From: Vibrio tubiashii
Lineage (GTDB): Bacteria > Pseudomonadota > Gammaproteobacteria > Enterobacterales > Vibrionaceae
Reading direction: 5' to 3'
DNA: 64,000 nucleotides
NCBI RefSeq assembly: GCF_028551255.1
Contig: NZ_CP117030.1
Coordinates: 1,488,001-1,552,000, forward strand
Shown: piece by piece, positions 28,474-36,728 of the stretch
Position numbering within the stretch: position 1 is the stretch's first letter
How the letters are laid out: every line of letters begins with the position of its first letter
Notes under the pieces: generated by a model
Databases searched by the model: none
The model's input: the letters and a program-made list of their open reading frames with translations, nothing else
What the model was told of the DNA's origin: nothing
Program-made: the position numbers and the translations under genes

Positions 28474-29427
28474 TTACAGACGCGCTTCAATCATGGCTTC
28501 TAGCTTGCCCTGATCGACCGCAAAGTTGCGGATACCTTCAGACAGCTTCTCTGTCGCCATTGGATCTTGGTTCATTTCCCAGCGAAACTCAGCTTCAGTC
28601 ATCGCAACAGGTGCTAATTTCACCTCATCGCGCGCAGCAAACAGTGTCGGTTCAACTTCACCCTCTTGCGCCGCCAATTGGTCTAGAATGGCTGGGCCAA
28701 TGGTCAAGCGGTCACAACCCGCCAGCGCTAGCACTTCTTCTGCATTGCGGAAGCTTGCGCCCATCACTACCGTGTTATAGCCGTGGTCTTTGTAGTAGTT
28801 ATAGATTTTAGAAACCGACACAACGCCCGGATCTTCAAACGGTAGGTACTCTTTCTTATCGGTATTGGTTTTGTACCAATCGAGAATACGACCGACAAAT
28901 GGTGAAATTAAGTAAGCGCCCGCTTCGGCACACGCTTTTGCCTGCGCAAAGTTAAACAGCAAAGTTAGGTTACAGTTGATGCCCTCTTGTTCTAGCACTT
29001 GTGCCGCGCGAATGCCTTCCCAAGTAGAGGCTAGTTTGATCAAAATGCGCTCTTTCTCAATACCTGCTTCTTGATACATGGCAATCAACTTGCGTGCTTT
29101 TACAAGGCTCGCTTGTTTGTCAAAAGATAAGCGTGCATCGACTTCCGTTGAAATACGTCCCGGTACTGTTTTTAGAATTTCGACGCCAATATTGACTGCC
29201 AACTTGTCACTTGCGTCAATCACCTGTTGCGCTTTGTCAGCACTTTGTTGCTGCGCCCATGCGACAGCATCAACAATCAAATGATCGTACTGAGGCATTT
29301 CTGCCGCTTTAAGGACGAGCGATGGGTTAGTCGTTGCATCTTGAGGCTGAAAGGCAGCAATAGCATCAATGTCACCGGTATCGGCGACAACGGTGGTGTA
29401 TTTTTTCAGTTGTTGTAATTTGTTCAT
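28474..29427 (-). CDS. tal: Transaldolase
   Basis: A 317-residue class I transaldolase, equal in length to E. coli TalB. The Schiff-base Lys is in [14 protein letters not shown] near residue 132, with DATTNPSLV and [13 protein letters not shown] also typical. It moves a dihydroxyacetone unit between sedoheptulose-7-phosphate or fructose-6-phosphate and aldose acceptors. The start at 29427 is set by similarity to TalB. It lies 4 bases after the HAD gene and 11 before transketolase, so the two carbon-shuffling enzymes are co-translated. Confidence 0.96.
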   Translation of the reverse strand: MNKLQQLKKYTTVVADTGDIDAIAAFQPQDATTNPSLVLKAAEMPQYDHLIVDAVAWAQQQSADKAQQVIDASDKLAVNIGVEILKTVPGRISTEVDARLSFDKQASLVKARKLIAMYQEAGIEKERILIKLASTWEGIRAAQVLEQEGINCNLTLLFNFAQAKACAEAGAYLISPFVGRILDWYKTNTDKKEYLPFEDPGVVSVSKIYNYYKDHGYNTVVMGASFRNAEEVLALAGCDRLTIGPAILDQLAAQEGEVEPTLFAARDEVKLAPVAMTEAEFRWEMNQDPMATEKLSEGIRNFAVDQGKLEAMIEARL

Positions 29428-29431
29428 GTTT

Positions 29432-30166
29432 CTATCTCGATAAATGTTCAATCAAATTTGCTAGCGATAACTGGCTCATAGACGACAACACCACATTGGC
29501 GTGCGACACATCCAAATGCCGGGTTAACAGGTTGGTTACCGCAACCGTAGAAATATCTGCTGATCGAGCCGCTGTGACTCCGGGTGGAGAATCTTCAAAG
29601 GCAATGGCTTGATGGGCAGAGACTCCCAATTTAGCGAGGCTAGTTAGATACACATCAGGACATGGTTTTCTTCGCAGAGGCGAGATTTCTTCTGCGCCAG
29701 TGAAGCAGTCGAAGTAACCGTCTAACCCTAATCGTTGTAAGATTGGCATGTAGTGCTCGCGCTCTGAACTTGTTGCCAACGCAAGCTTAAGCCGCTTTTG
29801 TTTGGCAAAATTAAGATAGTCGCGTACACCCTCACGTTCTGGTATGGATTCGATTTTTTGATAGGCAAGTTCTAACACTTGCTCACGAATTTGCTGATCG
29901 GAATAGGTCAGACCGGAATGACGGCGATAAAGATGATAAAGAGCGGTTGCTGGCGCTGAGCTCCCAACTAGTCCAGCAACCTGGAGAGGCGAAACGTCAA
30001 CACCGTATGGCTTCATCAAAGCTTCCCAGGCTCTGAACATACAGCTTTCCGTATCGACTAAAAGACCATCGAAGTCAAATATCAGTGCTTGAAAACGACC
30101 ACAACTCATGTCCTCTCTTTCCACATTCGTCTGGTTTGTTTTTGTCACACTCATTTTGCCTTCCAT
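29432..30166 (-). CDS. HAD family sugar phosphatase / phosphoglucomutase-like
   Basis: A 244-residue HAD subfamily IA hydrolase. Motif I is [12 protein letters not shown] with the nucleophile Asp, motif II LATSSER, motif III Lys in [10 protein letters not shown], and motif [10 protein letters not shown]. The cap is the alpha-helical type of beta-phosphoglucomutase and sugar-phosphate phosphatases. About 20 residues precede motif I; AGGAG eight bases before the ATG supports this start. It probably dephosphorylates or isomerises an intermediate of the operon's pathway. Confidence 0.85.
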   Translation of the reverse strand: MEGKMSVTKTNQTNVEREDMSCGRFQALIFDFDGLLVDTESCMFRAWEALMKPYGVDVSPLQVAGLVGSSAPATALYHLYRRHSGLTYSDQQIREQVLELAYQKIESIPEREGVRDYLNFAKQKRLKLALATSSEREHYMPILQRLGLDGYFDCFTGAEEISPLRRKPCPDVYLTSLAKLGVSAHQAIAFEDSPPGVTAARSADISTVAVTNLLTRHLDVSHANVVLSSMSQLSLANLIEHLSR

Positions 30167-30186
30167 GCTCTAAACTCCTGTTTTCT

Positions 30187-31344
30187 TTATGCTAAACTGG
30201 CATGAAGAATCGACTTCATCTCTTCACCCGTCGTCAGTGGTAAGTCAAAGCAGAATGCTGGCTCTAACGCCTCAACATCTTGCTTGCTTACCCCAACTTG
30301 CGTAAGGTTCGACTCCAAGCCAATGTCTTGTAAGAAACTCACCAAGTGACCTGCCAAGGATTGCGCTTTCTCTTCAGTGCTTCCCACGGCACCAAACAGT
30401 TCGGCAACTTGTGCGTATCGCTCTGGTTGCTTACGCCATTGCAGTTGGACATAGGCGGGATAAACAACCGCTAATGTCAAACCATGTGGCAAATTGGTTT
30501 TCTGGCTGCCGAGAATCTCACCCAGTGGATGAGGTGCCCCTGCGCCGCCATTAGCCAGTGAAATACCACCTAATGTGTCAGCCGTGGCAAGCTCGCAGCG
30601 ACCTTGAATATCAGAGCCGTCTGCCACCACTTTTGGTAGGTTATCCACCACCAACTTCATTGCACGCAACGCAAGTTGATCAACAAATGGCGAAGGTCGA
30701 GTGCCCGTGAATGATTCAAACGCATGTGAAAACGCATCAAAGCCAGTCATCGCAGTCATTCTCGGTGGAAGTGTTAGCATTAACTCTGGGTCAATCACTG
30801 CTTCAACCGGGAAAAACTGCGGATGGAAAAGTGTCAACTTAGCGTGCTGTTCTACGTCAGTAATCACCGCTGCTTGAGTGACCTGAGAGCCAGTACCTGA
30901 AGTTGTTGGCACCGCAATTAACGGCACAACCGAGGCTGGTAATTCTGCAATGTCACCAAATGGAGAGTCATAGGTGTTAAACCAATGCGTCCAATCGATG
31001 TCAGGTGCTTTGATGGTTGCGGCGATGATTTTCGCGGTATCAATTGAGGAGCCGCCGCCCACCGCAAGCACGACATCACACTCTGCCGCTTGAGCAACTT
31101 GACGGCCTAATTCGACAACCGTGGTTGGAGGGTTAGGAACCACACCATCAAAGTGTGTCACTGTAATCCCTTCACTTGCCAAAAGCGCAAAGATGCGATC
31201 ATAGGCAGGTTTAACGGCATCAAAGATCGGCTCTGAGACAACAAGGCAGCGTTTCCCGTACTGAGCGACTAGCTGACCAATTTTTGAAATTTCACCCGCA
31301 CCAAACAGTAATTTGGTCGGCTGATAATGTTGAAATTGTGTCAT
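30187..31344 (-). CDS. Iron-containing alcohol dehydrogenase
   Basis: A 385-residue group III metal-dependent dehydrogenase, NAD(P)-linked. The nucleotide loop is VAVGGGSSIDTAK; metal-binding residues lie in GFDAFSHAFESF and GAGAPHPLGEILG, and GTGSQVTQAAVI is also typical. The start at 31344 follows AAGGA; the frame is open 12 codons further. In this operon it probably oxidises a polyol or reduces a short aldehyde derived from the sugar. Family members are promiscuous, so the substrate is open. Confidence 0.9.
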   Translation of the reverse strand: MTQFQHYQPTKLLFGAGEISKIGQLVAQYGKRCLVVSEPIFDAVKPAYDRIFALLASEGITVTHFDGVVPNPPTTVVELGRQVAQAAECDVVLAVGGGSSIDTAKIIAATIKAPDIDWTHWFNTYDSPFGDIAELPASVVPLIAVPTTSGTGSQVTQAAVITDVEQHAKLTLFHPQFFPVEAVIDPELMLTLPPRMTAMTGFDAFSHAFESFTGTRPSPFVDQLALRAMKLVVDNLPKVVADGSDIQGRCELATADTLGGISLANGGAGAPHPLGEILGSQKTNLPHGLTLAVVYPAYVQLQWRKQPERYAQVAELFGAVGSTEEKAQSLAGHLVSFLQDIGLESNLTQVGVSKQDVEALEPAFCFDLPLTTGEEMKSILHASLA

Positions 31345-31423
31345 GATAAAATCCTTGGTAGAGGTGCCAAGCCGGAGCATATCGGGGGAACATCAGCCTG
31401 GCACCAAATTCTTTAACGGGCAA

Positions 31424-32140
31424 TTAAGCCGGTTCTACTTCAGCTGCGACGTTTTTCTCTGCTTGGTCCAATGCAGCGCGGAAGTCATGCACACCTGCTG
31501 TAATACCTTTCTCATGACCAAAGATATTGGTTGAAGCAACCATCACGTCGATGTCTTCTTTCAGCAGAGCTTCTAGGTTGTGGTTACGGATACCGCCATC
31601 CACACACAATTCACAATTAGGGTTACGTTCGTTAATAAGCTGGCGAGCTTCACGAATCATTTCGATTGCTGATTCACGCCATAGCCACTCATCGTTGTTC
31701 ACACCGTGGATAACAATGTGCAAGCGATCTAGGTAGTAAATGGCTTCTTTAACGAAAGAAACAGGGGTGAAACAACCGACAGTCAAACCAAATTTCATGT
31801 TGTAGTCGCGGCAGTACTTCATCATGTACGCGAGTGGTGCGCCCAAAAAGTTTTCTGCTGGGAGGATCAGCATGTCTGCCCCTGCCGCTGCGATTTTTTC
31901 AACGAATAGACGATCGCAATCTTTAAAGTACGCGTGTACTTCAATTGGCTTGTCAGTGTATTGACGAATACCTTCAACAATTTGATGCCCGCCCATTAGC
32001 TGCATATTTTTCAAATCATGCATATCTGCTGCATCACAGTGGATGTAGTCTGCACCTGCATCTGAAACTTCTTTTACGATGTCAGCCATATGACCGTAAT
32101 CAACGTGCGCTAGACCTGCAGCAATTTTTACTTTTTTCAT
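31424..32140 (-). CDS. Ribulose-phosphate 3-epimerase family protein
   Basis: A 238-residue TIM-barrel epimerase related to Rpe and AlsE. The metal ligands all have candidates: His and Asp in YIHCDAADMHD, His in IEVHAYFK, and Asp in CVDGGIRNHN. The sequence is clearly divergent from housekeeping Rpe (for example DMHDLKNMQLMGG replaces the usual MDGHFVPN), so it may work on a phosphorylated ketose other than ribulose-5-phosphate. AAGGAAA precedes the ATG by about 6 bases. A short hairpin separates it from the dehydrogenase gene downstream. Confidence 0.82.
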   Translation of the reverse strand: MKKVKIAAGLAHVDYGHMADIVKEVSDAGADYIHCDAADMHDLKNMQLMGGHQIVEGIRQYTDKPIEVHAYFKDCDRLFVEKIAAAGADMLILPAENFLGAPLAYMMKYCRDYNMKFGLTVGCFTPVSFVKEAIYYLDRLHIVIHGVNNDEWLWRESAIEMIREARQLINERNPNCELCVDGGIRNHNLEALLKEDIDVMVASTNIFGHEKGITAGVHDFRAALDQAEKNVAAEVEPA

Positions 32141-32149
32141 GAGATTTCC

Positions 32150-32992
32150 TTAGTAGCTAAATGAGTGTTGGCATGTGTGTTGGCCTTCACGAACGATCAG
32201 TCGTAAATACTGGCCAATGCCGCAACCGTTGTTATCTGTGATAATGAGATTCGCGATTCCTCGAAGTGCCGGACTCGCATTGTCCATCGCAACGGGTTCA
32301 CCGACGGCTTTAAACAACTCGATGTCGTTGTCTCCGTCGCCGAATGCGATGGTTTGAATTGGATTTAAATTGTTGTTTGTGAGCCACTTCAGTGCAGAGT
32401 GACCTTTGTTGGCACCGATAGCGGTAATGTCCAACTTATTCGGAGCTGATAAATCGGCTTGAAGCGTGTGTTGTAGCGCGCTTCTCAACTCGCTTAACGC
32501 CTGTTTGTCACTGCTCGAAACCAGCACCTTATAGACATCACCACATCTTTCTTGCAGTTGCTGTAACGATGGAATGACTTCCATATTAACCTTCACGCCC
32601 AAGCTGTTAGCTTGCGCCTCAAGACCATTGAAATGCTCAGAAGGCTTAGCGCTGAAGATGCCTCTCTTAGTGTAAAGCGTGAAATCAAAGTGACCGAGGT
32701 TCAGTGTAGTAAGCAGCTCTGTGAGTTGATTTTTTTCAAACGGCTTAGCATCAACAATGGCTCTCTTGTTCATGTCATAGTGGTATGCGCCGTTGCAACA
32801 GATCATCGCCGTTGAAATGCCAAGCTGCTCGGCATAAGGCAACATCAAATCATGTGGACGCCCACTCGCCAACGTCACCACTATCCCCTCTTTCTGTGCT
32901 TGCTGAATCGCTTCAACGTTATTCACACTGATCTGGTTGCGATCATTTAGTAGGGTTCCATCTAAATCGATAATGACAGCTTGATAGTTCAC
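32150..32992 (-). CDS. Cof-type HAD-IIB sugar phosphatase
   Basis: A 280-residue HAD hydrolase with the C2b cap. Motif I is IIDLDGTLLNDRNQ, motif II SGRPHDLM, motif III the Lys of NKGHSALKWL, and motif IV FGDGDNDIELF. Relatives dephosphorylate sugar phosphates, often to relieve sugar-phosphate stress. The start is GTG at 32992, five bases after GGAGG; the frame continues up to an ATG at 33025 that has no such site. It is the first gene of the operon, facing the DeoR regulator. Confidence 0.87.
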   Translation of the reverse strand: MNYQAVIIDLDGTLLNDRNQISVNNVEAIQQAQKEGIVVTLASGRPHDLMLPYAEQLGISTAMICCNGAYHYDMNKRAIVDAKPFEKNQLTELLTTLNLGHFDFTLYTKRGIFSAKPSEHFNGLEAQANSLGVKVNMEVIPSLQQLQERCGDVYKVLVSSSDKQALSELRSALQHTLQADLSAPNKLDITAIGANKGHSALKWLTNNNLNPIQTIAFGDGDNDIELFKAVGEPVAMDNASPALRGIANLIITDNNGCGIGQYLRLIVREGQHTCQHSFSY

Positions 32993-33053
32993 TTTGGCCT
33001 CCGTTGACTCTTTGTGACGCAACATGAATATAAACCGTCAAATTCGGTCATGT

Positions 33054-33071
33054 AAAGTCATGAATGACTTT
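33054..33071. promoter_or_regulatory. Inverted repeat in the operon promoter (candidate DeoR operator)
   Basis: AAAGTCAT-GA-ATGACTTT is a perfect 8-2-8 inverted repeat, 62 bases before the first gene of the operon. Related GTCA words surround it (CCGTCAAATT at 33035, ATGACGTTTA at 33074). Confidence 0.6.
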
Positions 33072-33124
33072 TTATGACGTTTATTTTGCTAAAGATCACA
33101 AAATATCGTCACTTAAGATTCAAA

Positions 33125-33186
33125 AAACGTCAAATTAAAATTTAAATTGCTCAAAACGTCAAAATCGCTCAAAATAGTTCAAAATA
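33125..33186. promoter_or_regulatory. Tandem CGTCAAA / TCAAAA repeats before the DeoR gene
   Basis: AACGTCAAA occurs at 33126 and again at 33155. TCAAAA is repeated at 33151, 33159, 33169 and 33179, that is at steps of 8, 10 and 10 bases, placing the copies on one face of the helix. DeoR-family repressors commonly bind such tandem repeats, so this looks like an autoregulatory operator array. Confidence 0.6.
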
Positions 33187-33206
33187 AAAATCAGGATGTA
33201 ACAGAT

Positions 33207-33977
33207 ATGAATGAAGCCCAACGTCATAGAAGGTTGTTAGACTATTTAGAAAGCCATACTTTTATTACCACCAACGATTACGTCGCTATGTTGGACATTT
33301 CTCTTTCTACGGCTCGTCGAGATATCACTAAGCTGGCTGAAGATGGGAAACTGAAGAAGATTCGTAATGGTGCAGAAACATTGAGATCAGACACTGGCAC
33401 CCATCACACTCCTTCCAGCTTTATTCCCCATGAAGGTGATATTGAAAATGTTGAAGCAAAAAAACGAATCGCTCATGCGGCGGCACAGCTGTGTGATGAG
33501 CATGACAGCATTATTGTCAGTGGCAGTAACTCAACCTTTCTAATGGGTCAGTATTTAGCGGGGCGTGATGTTCAAGTCGTGACTAATTTTATGCCGTTAG
33601 CTCACAGCCTGATCACACAAGATCATCAGAGCATCATTATTCTCGGAGGTCAGTACCTGCCAGAGCGTCAGATCACCATCTCGCCTGATGAAGAAGCATC
33701 GGATGATCACAAAAGCCGCTTTGTGTTCTTCACAGGAACTGGCGTCACTGCAGCAGGTATCCATACCTCAGATTTGCTAGTGTATATGGCAGAGAAAAAA
33801 CTCTTAGAGTATGGCGCTCGTTTAATTGCTCTCGTCGATGGAAGCAAAATTGGTAAGCATGGCGGTAAGCTACTGGCGACGACAAACCAACTAGATACCT
33901 TAATTACTGATGAAGCCGCAGACGGTACCGTTCTAGACTCACTTCGCAATCAAGGCGTTAATGTCGTTGTCGTGTAA
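33207..33977 (+). CDS. DeoR family transcriptional regulator
   Basis: A 256-residue regulator with an N-terminal winged helix (RHRRLLDYLESHTFITTNDYVAML, then SLSTARRDITKLAEDGKLKKIRNGAE) and a C-terminal isomerase-like sugar-phosphate sensor (KKRIAHAAAQLCDEHDSIIVSGSNSTFLM, later FVFFTGTGVTAAGIHTSD and ALVDGSKIGKHG). The start at 33207 begins the conserved HTH. It is divergent from the ten-gene operon and is its likely repressor, responding to a phosphorylated sugar of that pathway. Confidence 0.9.
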   Translation: MNEAQRHRRLLDYLESHTFITTNDYVAMLDISLSTARRDITKLAEDGKLKKIRNGAETLRSDTGTHHTPSSFIPHEGDIENVEAKKRIAHAAAQLCDEHDSIIVSGSNSTFLMGQYLAGRDVQVVTNFMPLAHSLITQDHQSIIILGGQYLPERQITISPDEEASDDHKSRFVFFTGTGVTAAGIHTSDLLVYMAEKKLLEYGARLIALVDGSKIGKHGGKLLATTNQLDTLITDEAADGTVLDSLRNQGVNVVVV

Positions 33978-33990
33978 ATCTCACAGACAC

Positions 33991-34017
33991 AAAAAAGCGC
34001 CATTGCGGCGCTTTTTT
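33991..34017. terminator. Bidirectional terminator between deoR-like gene and yibL
   Basis: AAAAAAGCGCC pairs with GGCGCTTTTTT over an ATTGC loop, with six T on both strands, between convergent genes. Confidence 0.92.
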
Positions 34018-34034
34018 AATATCTCAAATCCCGA

Positions 34035-34391
34035 TTAGAATTTTTTCGGTGCGTAACCTGTCATTACCTTAAGCTGCAGCTCTTTACCAAGCTTGGTCAT
34101 TGGGTGAACCACAACAAGTCCCTTAACCGACTTCTTCAGTTTGCCCATATCCGCTTGCTCTGCTTTGGTGATCTCGCGAGAAAATGGCATATCCAACAAA
34201 CTCTTACGCTCTTTATTCATATCGTAACTCTGCTTATGCTTCATAGAGTTCGCTTTTTTCGTTAGCTTGTCGATATCGTTGGTAAATTTAGTGATCATTT
34301 CTTGGTCACCACGGCCTTTGGCTGCCTCTAGTTTACGTTTGCAGTTATCTAGACGGTTGTGGATGTTTTGTAGTTCTTGCTTAAGGCTCAT
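34035..34391 (-). CDS. yibL: YibL family ribosome-associated protein
   Basis: A 118-residue basic protein. The N-terminal half is a charged coiled coil; the C-terminal half ([20 protein letters not shown] followed by [19 protein letters not shown]) is almost identical to the conserved part of E. coli YibL. YibL associates with large ribosomal subunits; its role is unsettled. Single gene, convergent with the DeoR gene. Confidence 0.9.
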   Translation of the reverse strand: MSLKQELQNIHNRLDNCKRKLEAAKGRGDQEMITKFTNDIDKLTKKANSMKHKQSYDMNKERKSLLDMPFSREITKAEQADMGKLKKSVKGLVVVHPMTKLGKELQLKVMTGYAPKKF

Positions 34392-34471
34392 GGTTACACT
34401 CTTATAGAAACGGAAAAGGGCGGCGAGTGTAGCACAAGCCCACTCACTGCCCTAATTATAATCATTCAAAT

Positions 34472-35113
34472 CTACTTGTCGTGCTTTTGATCGTATTGAT
34501 TTACCGCACCTTCAAGCAATCCAAAATCAGCTTGGGTCAAATAACTTTGCAGTGCCGAGAACTTCTCTTTTGGCCATTGATAGATTTCCATCGCAAGCAG
34601 TTTTGCTATCTTCTCCGGCTCAAATCGATACTTGATGTGCTTGGCCGGATTACCACCAACCATCGCATAAGGCTCAACATCTTTAGTCACCACACTATTA
34701 GCAGCGATAACCGCGCCTTCGCCAATGGTTACACCTGGCATGATCATCGCTCTCATGCCAATCCAAACACCATCGTGAATGATTGTGTCACCTTTACTTT
34801 GATACGAGCGCTCGACATCTTCAAGAAACGGATACAGACAAAACCAATCGACACGATGGTTATGGTTGCCACCCATTAAGATAACCGCTTCAGCGGCGAT
34901 ACAAACATAATCGCCAATATAAAGCTGGTCTATCTCCCACCTTGGCTCCCATTGTCTACTTACCGCATCCCCATGTAAGTAGCGGACAACAGACTCTTCA
35001 AACCCATTATCCCAGCAATCACTGTAATAGCTGTGGGTACCTTTAACATGGATGTTTTTGTTACTCACCACTTGATGAAGTAACTGAAATTTAGACCAAT
35101 GTTTTTTAGTCAT
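34472..35113 (-). CDS. Vat/CatB-like xenobiotic acetyltransferase
   Basis: A 213-residue left-handed beta-helix acetyltransferase, paralogous to the CatB at 202. GTHSYYSDCWDNGFE, the catalytic-His loop LMGGNHNHRVDWF, GVWIGMRAMIMPGVTIGEGA and [16 protein letters not shown] are all family features. It is closer in its variable parts to the streptogramin (Vat) type than to chloramphenicol enzymes, but substrate cannot be decided. GAGGAA lies 7 bases before the ATG. A short leader ORF and two competing hairpins precede it, suggesting drug-inducible translation. Confidence 0.82.
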   Translation of the reverse strand: MTKKHWSKFQLLHQVVSNKNIHVKGTHSYYSDCWDNGFEESVVRYLHGDAVSRQWEPRWEIDQLYIGDYVCIAAEAVILMGGNHNHRVDWFCLYPFLEDVERSYQSKGDTIIHDGVWIGMRAMIMPGVTIGEGAVIAANSVVTKDVEPYAMVGGNPAKHIKYRFEPEKIAKLLAMEIYQWPKEKFSALQSYLTQADFGLLEGAVNQYDQKHDK

Positions 35114-35140
35114 GACAAATTCCTCTGATTATTTAGGATT

Positions 35141-35192
35141 GCCACGGAACGAATTTTCGTGGCGTTGTTTACACGTTCAAACTAAACAACGC
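35141..35192 (-). promoter_or_regulatory. Two overlapping hairpins between leader ORF and acetyltransferase
   Basis: Hairpin 1 (35162-35192) has a perfect 10-bp stem, GCGTTGTTTA/TAAACAACGC, whose 5' arm lies in the last codons of the leader ORF. Hairpin 2 (35141-35163) has a 6-bp stem, GCCACG/CGTGGC. They share bases 35162-35163, so fully paired forms exclude each other. No T tract follows, so any control would act on translation or mRNA stability. Confidence 0.55.
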
Positions 35193-35234
35193 GTTTTGCA
35201 CCCGAGGTTGCTTTAATAATGGTTGAGTTTTCAT
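35169..35234 (-). CDS. Possible 21-residue leader peptide
   Basis: An ATG with GGAG seven bases upstream opens a frame reading MKTQPLLKQPRVQNALFSLN then V and a TAA stop, 55 bases before the acetyltransferase start. Ribosome stalling in its 3' part would open hairpin 1. Leader peptides of this size control several antibiotic-resistance genes. No homologue is recognised, and the frame could be chance. Confidence 0.45.
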   Translation of the reverse strand: MKTQPLLKQPRVQNALFSLNV

Positions 35235-35331
35235 ATTGAGACTCCTTAGTGCGCAAACTATAGGCCAAAGCTTAGAATTTATGTCAGTATTAAGTGAGTT
35301 TATTTATGTAAAAGAACAATAAGGAATGTTT

Positions 35332-36105
35332 ATGCTTTTGCGCTTCGTGCTGCTGCCTTTGCTCGCTTTCTCAACTCACGCTTTTTCCGCTTCAGATAAC
35401 ATCACCATTCGTTATCTTCAGCCGGACAATAACGCGGAAGCTAAATTAAAATCAGAGATAGAGCAAAGTGGTGTTAATCAAACTCTCATTGATCTCTCAA
35501 ACGAACTGTTTCCTTTTAACAAAAAACTTACCGTAGAGTATGGCAGCAAAGATGGGCCACTGTACGATCCGGAAAAACACGTTGTGCAGATGCCATATCA
35601 CTTTTACCAAGAGGCGTTGGACTACTTCAAAAAGAACAAATATGACGAAAAGTACGGGAAATCTGCCGAACTTGGGGCGATGGATACGGTCCTTCACACC
35701 TTACTTCATGAAGCTGGGCACGCCTATATTGCCGATCAGAACATCCCTATTTTGGGCAAAGAAGAAGATGCTGTAGACAATTTTGCCGCCGTGATGATGA
35801 TTGAGTACGTAGAGAACGGCGAAGACGCTGCTATTAGCGCTGCGGATATGTTTGCTTTTGAGTCAGAAGATAAACCCGACTACTATGAGTTTGGCGAGTA
35901 CATTGATGAACACAGCTTCGACTTACAACGCTACTTTTCAACGCTTTGTTTAGTCTACGGCAGCAACCCAGACAAACATCAGAACTTGCTCGATGAAGTG
36001 GAAAACGACTACCTTGCTGACCGTAAAGACTTCTGCGTGTTCCAATACCAGAACATCGCCCAAAATTGGCATAACTACTTAAATGTTGAAGTCGCTGATC
36101 AATAA
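35332..36105 (+). CDS. DUF4344 family putative metallopeptidase
   Basis: A 257-residue exported protein with a signal peptide (about 20 residues, ending in HAFSA). The zinc motif HEAGH is near residue 128 in TLLHEAGHAYIAD, and KEEDAVDNFAAVMMIEYVENG follows with a possible third ligand. The C-terminal half matches DUF4344 (QRYFSTLCLVYGSNPDKHQN, DRKDFCVFQYQ). The family is classed as putative metallopeptidases with no known substrate. AAGGA is 6 bases before the ATG at 35332, preferred over the ATG at 35326. Confidence 0.8.
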   Translation: MLLRFVLLPLLAFSTHAFSASDNITIRYLQPDNNAEAKLKSEIEQSGVNQTLIDLSNELFPFNKKLTVEYGSKDGPLYDPEKHVVQMPYHFYQEALDYFKKNKYDEKYGKSAELGAMDTVLHTLLHEAGHAYIADQNIPILGKEEDAVDNFAAVMMIEYVENGEDAAISAADMFAFESEDKPDYYEFGEYIDEHSFDLQRYFSTLCLVYGSNPDKHQNLLDEVENDYLADRKDFCVFQYQNIAQNWHNYLNVEVADQ

Positions 36106-36142
36106 GATAGGGGGCGTCGTAGAAAGTCTAAAAGGAGCCAAT

Positions 36143-36529
36143 ATGCCTACACTCACTCTCTTCTACGATGGCCACTGCCCACTTTGCGTTAAAGAAATGA
36201 ACAAACTCAAGGGGTATGACACACATCACCAACTGCTTCTCGTCGATACACACTCGTCTATGTTCGACGACTATCCTGATATTGATTCGCACAAGGCTTC
36301 TAAAGTTTTGCATGCGATTGACGATCAAGGCACGCTACTTTTAGGGCTCGACGCCATTCACTGCGCATGGAAGCTAGTTGGAAAAGGCTGGCTTTATGCT
36401 CCACTCAGATGGCCTTTGGTGAGACCTATTGCGGACTGGGCTTATATCAAGTTTGCCAACAATCGATACCAGATATCTAAGTTATTGACCGGAAAGGCTA
36501 AGTGCGACAACGATCAATGTTTTCGCTAG
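36143..36529 (+). CDS. DCC family thiol-disulfide oxidoreductase-like protein (DUF393)
   Basis: A 128-residue protein beginning LTLFYDGHCPLCVKEMNKL, the D-x-x-C-x-x-C motif that names the family, with a thioredoxin-like pattern after it. The C-terminal WKLVGKGWLYAPLRWPLVRP is also typical. The role of the family is not established; a redox function is inferred from the CPLC pair. AGGAG five bases before the ATG at 36143 fixes the start, 37 bases after the metallopeptidase gene, so they may form an operon. Confidence 0.87.
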   Translation: MPTLTLFYDGHCPLCVKEMNKLKGYDTHHQLLLVDTHSSMFDDYPDIDSHKASKVLHAIDDQGTLLLGLDAIHCAWKLVGKGWLYAPLRWPLVRPIADWAYIKFANNRYQISKLLTGKAKCDNDQCFR

Positions 36530-36728
36530 TTTCTACTAACGTCTAACTCATAAGACCTATAAACCCTTCAAGAATCACAGCCATTTGCCGATATATTGGC
36601 TAATCTTATATGTATAAACTTTTGGTCTATAAGCATGATTCCAATAAACAAGCTCACTTCTTAGAAGATGAACCACAACGTTTTATCTTTGAGTTGTAGA
36701 GCCATTATTACTAAAACAGGATGTTTGT

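Noticed and set aside
33125..33186. Short regular repeats considered as a CRISPR-like array
   Set aside because: Repeat unit is only 6-9 bases with 8-10 base steps, and no cas genes; fits an operator array.
36083..36142. Upstream extension of the DCC-family protein
   Set aside because: It overlaps the metallopeptidase gene and has no ribosome binding site, while AGGAG sits before the ATG at 36143.
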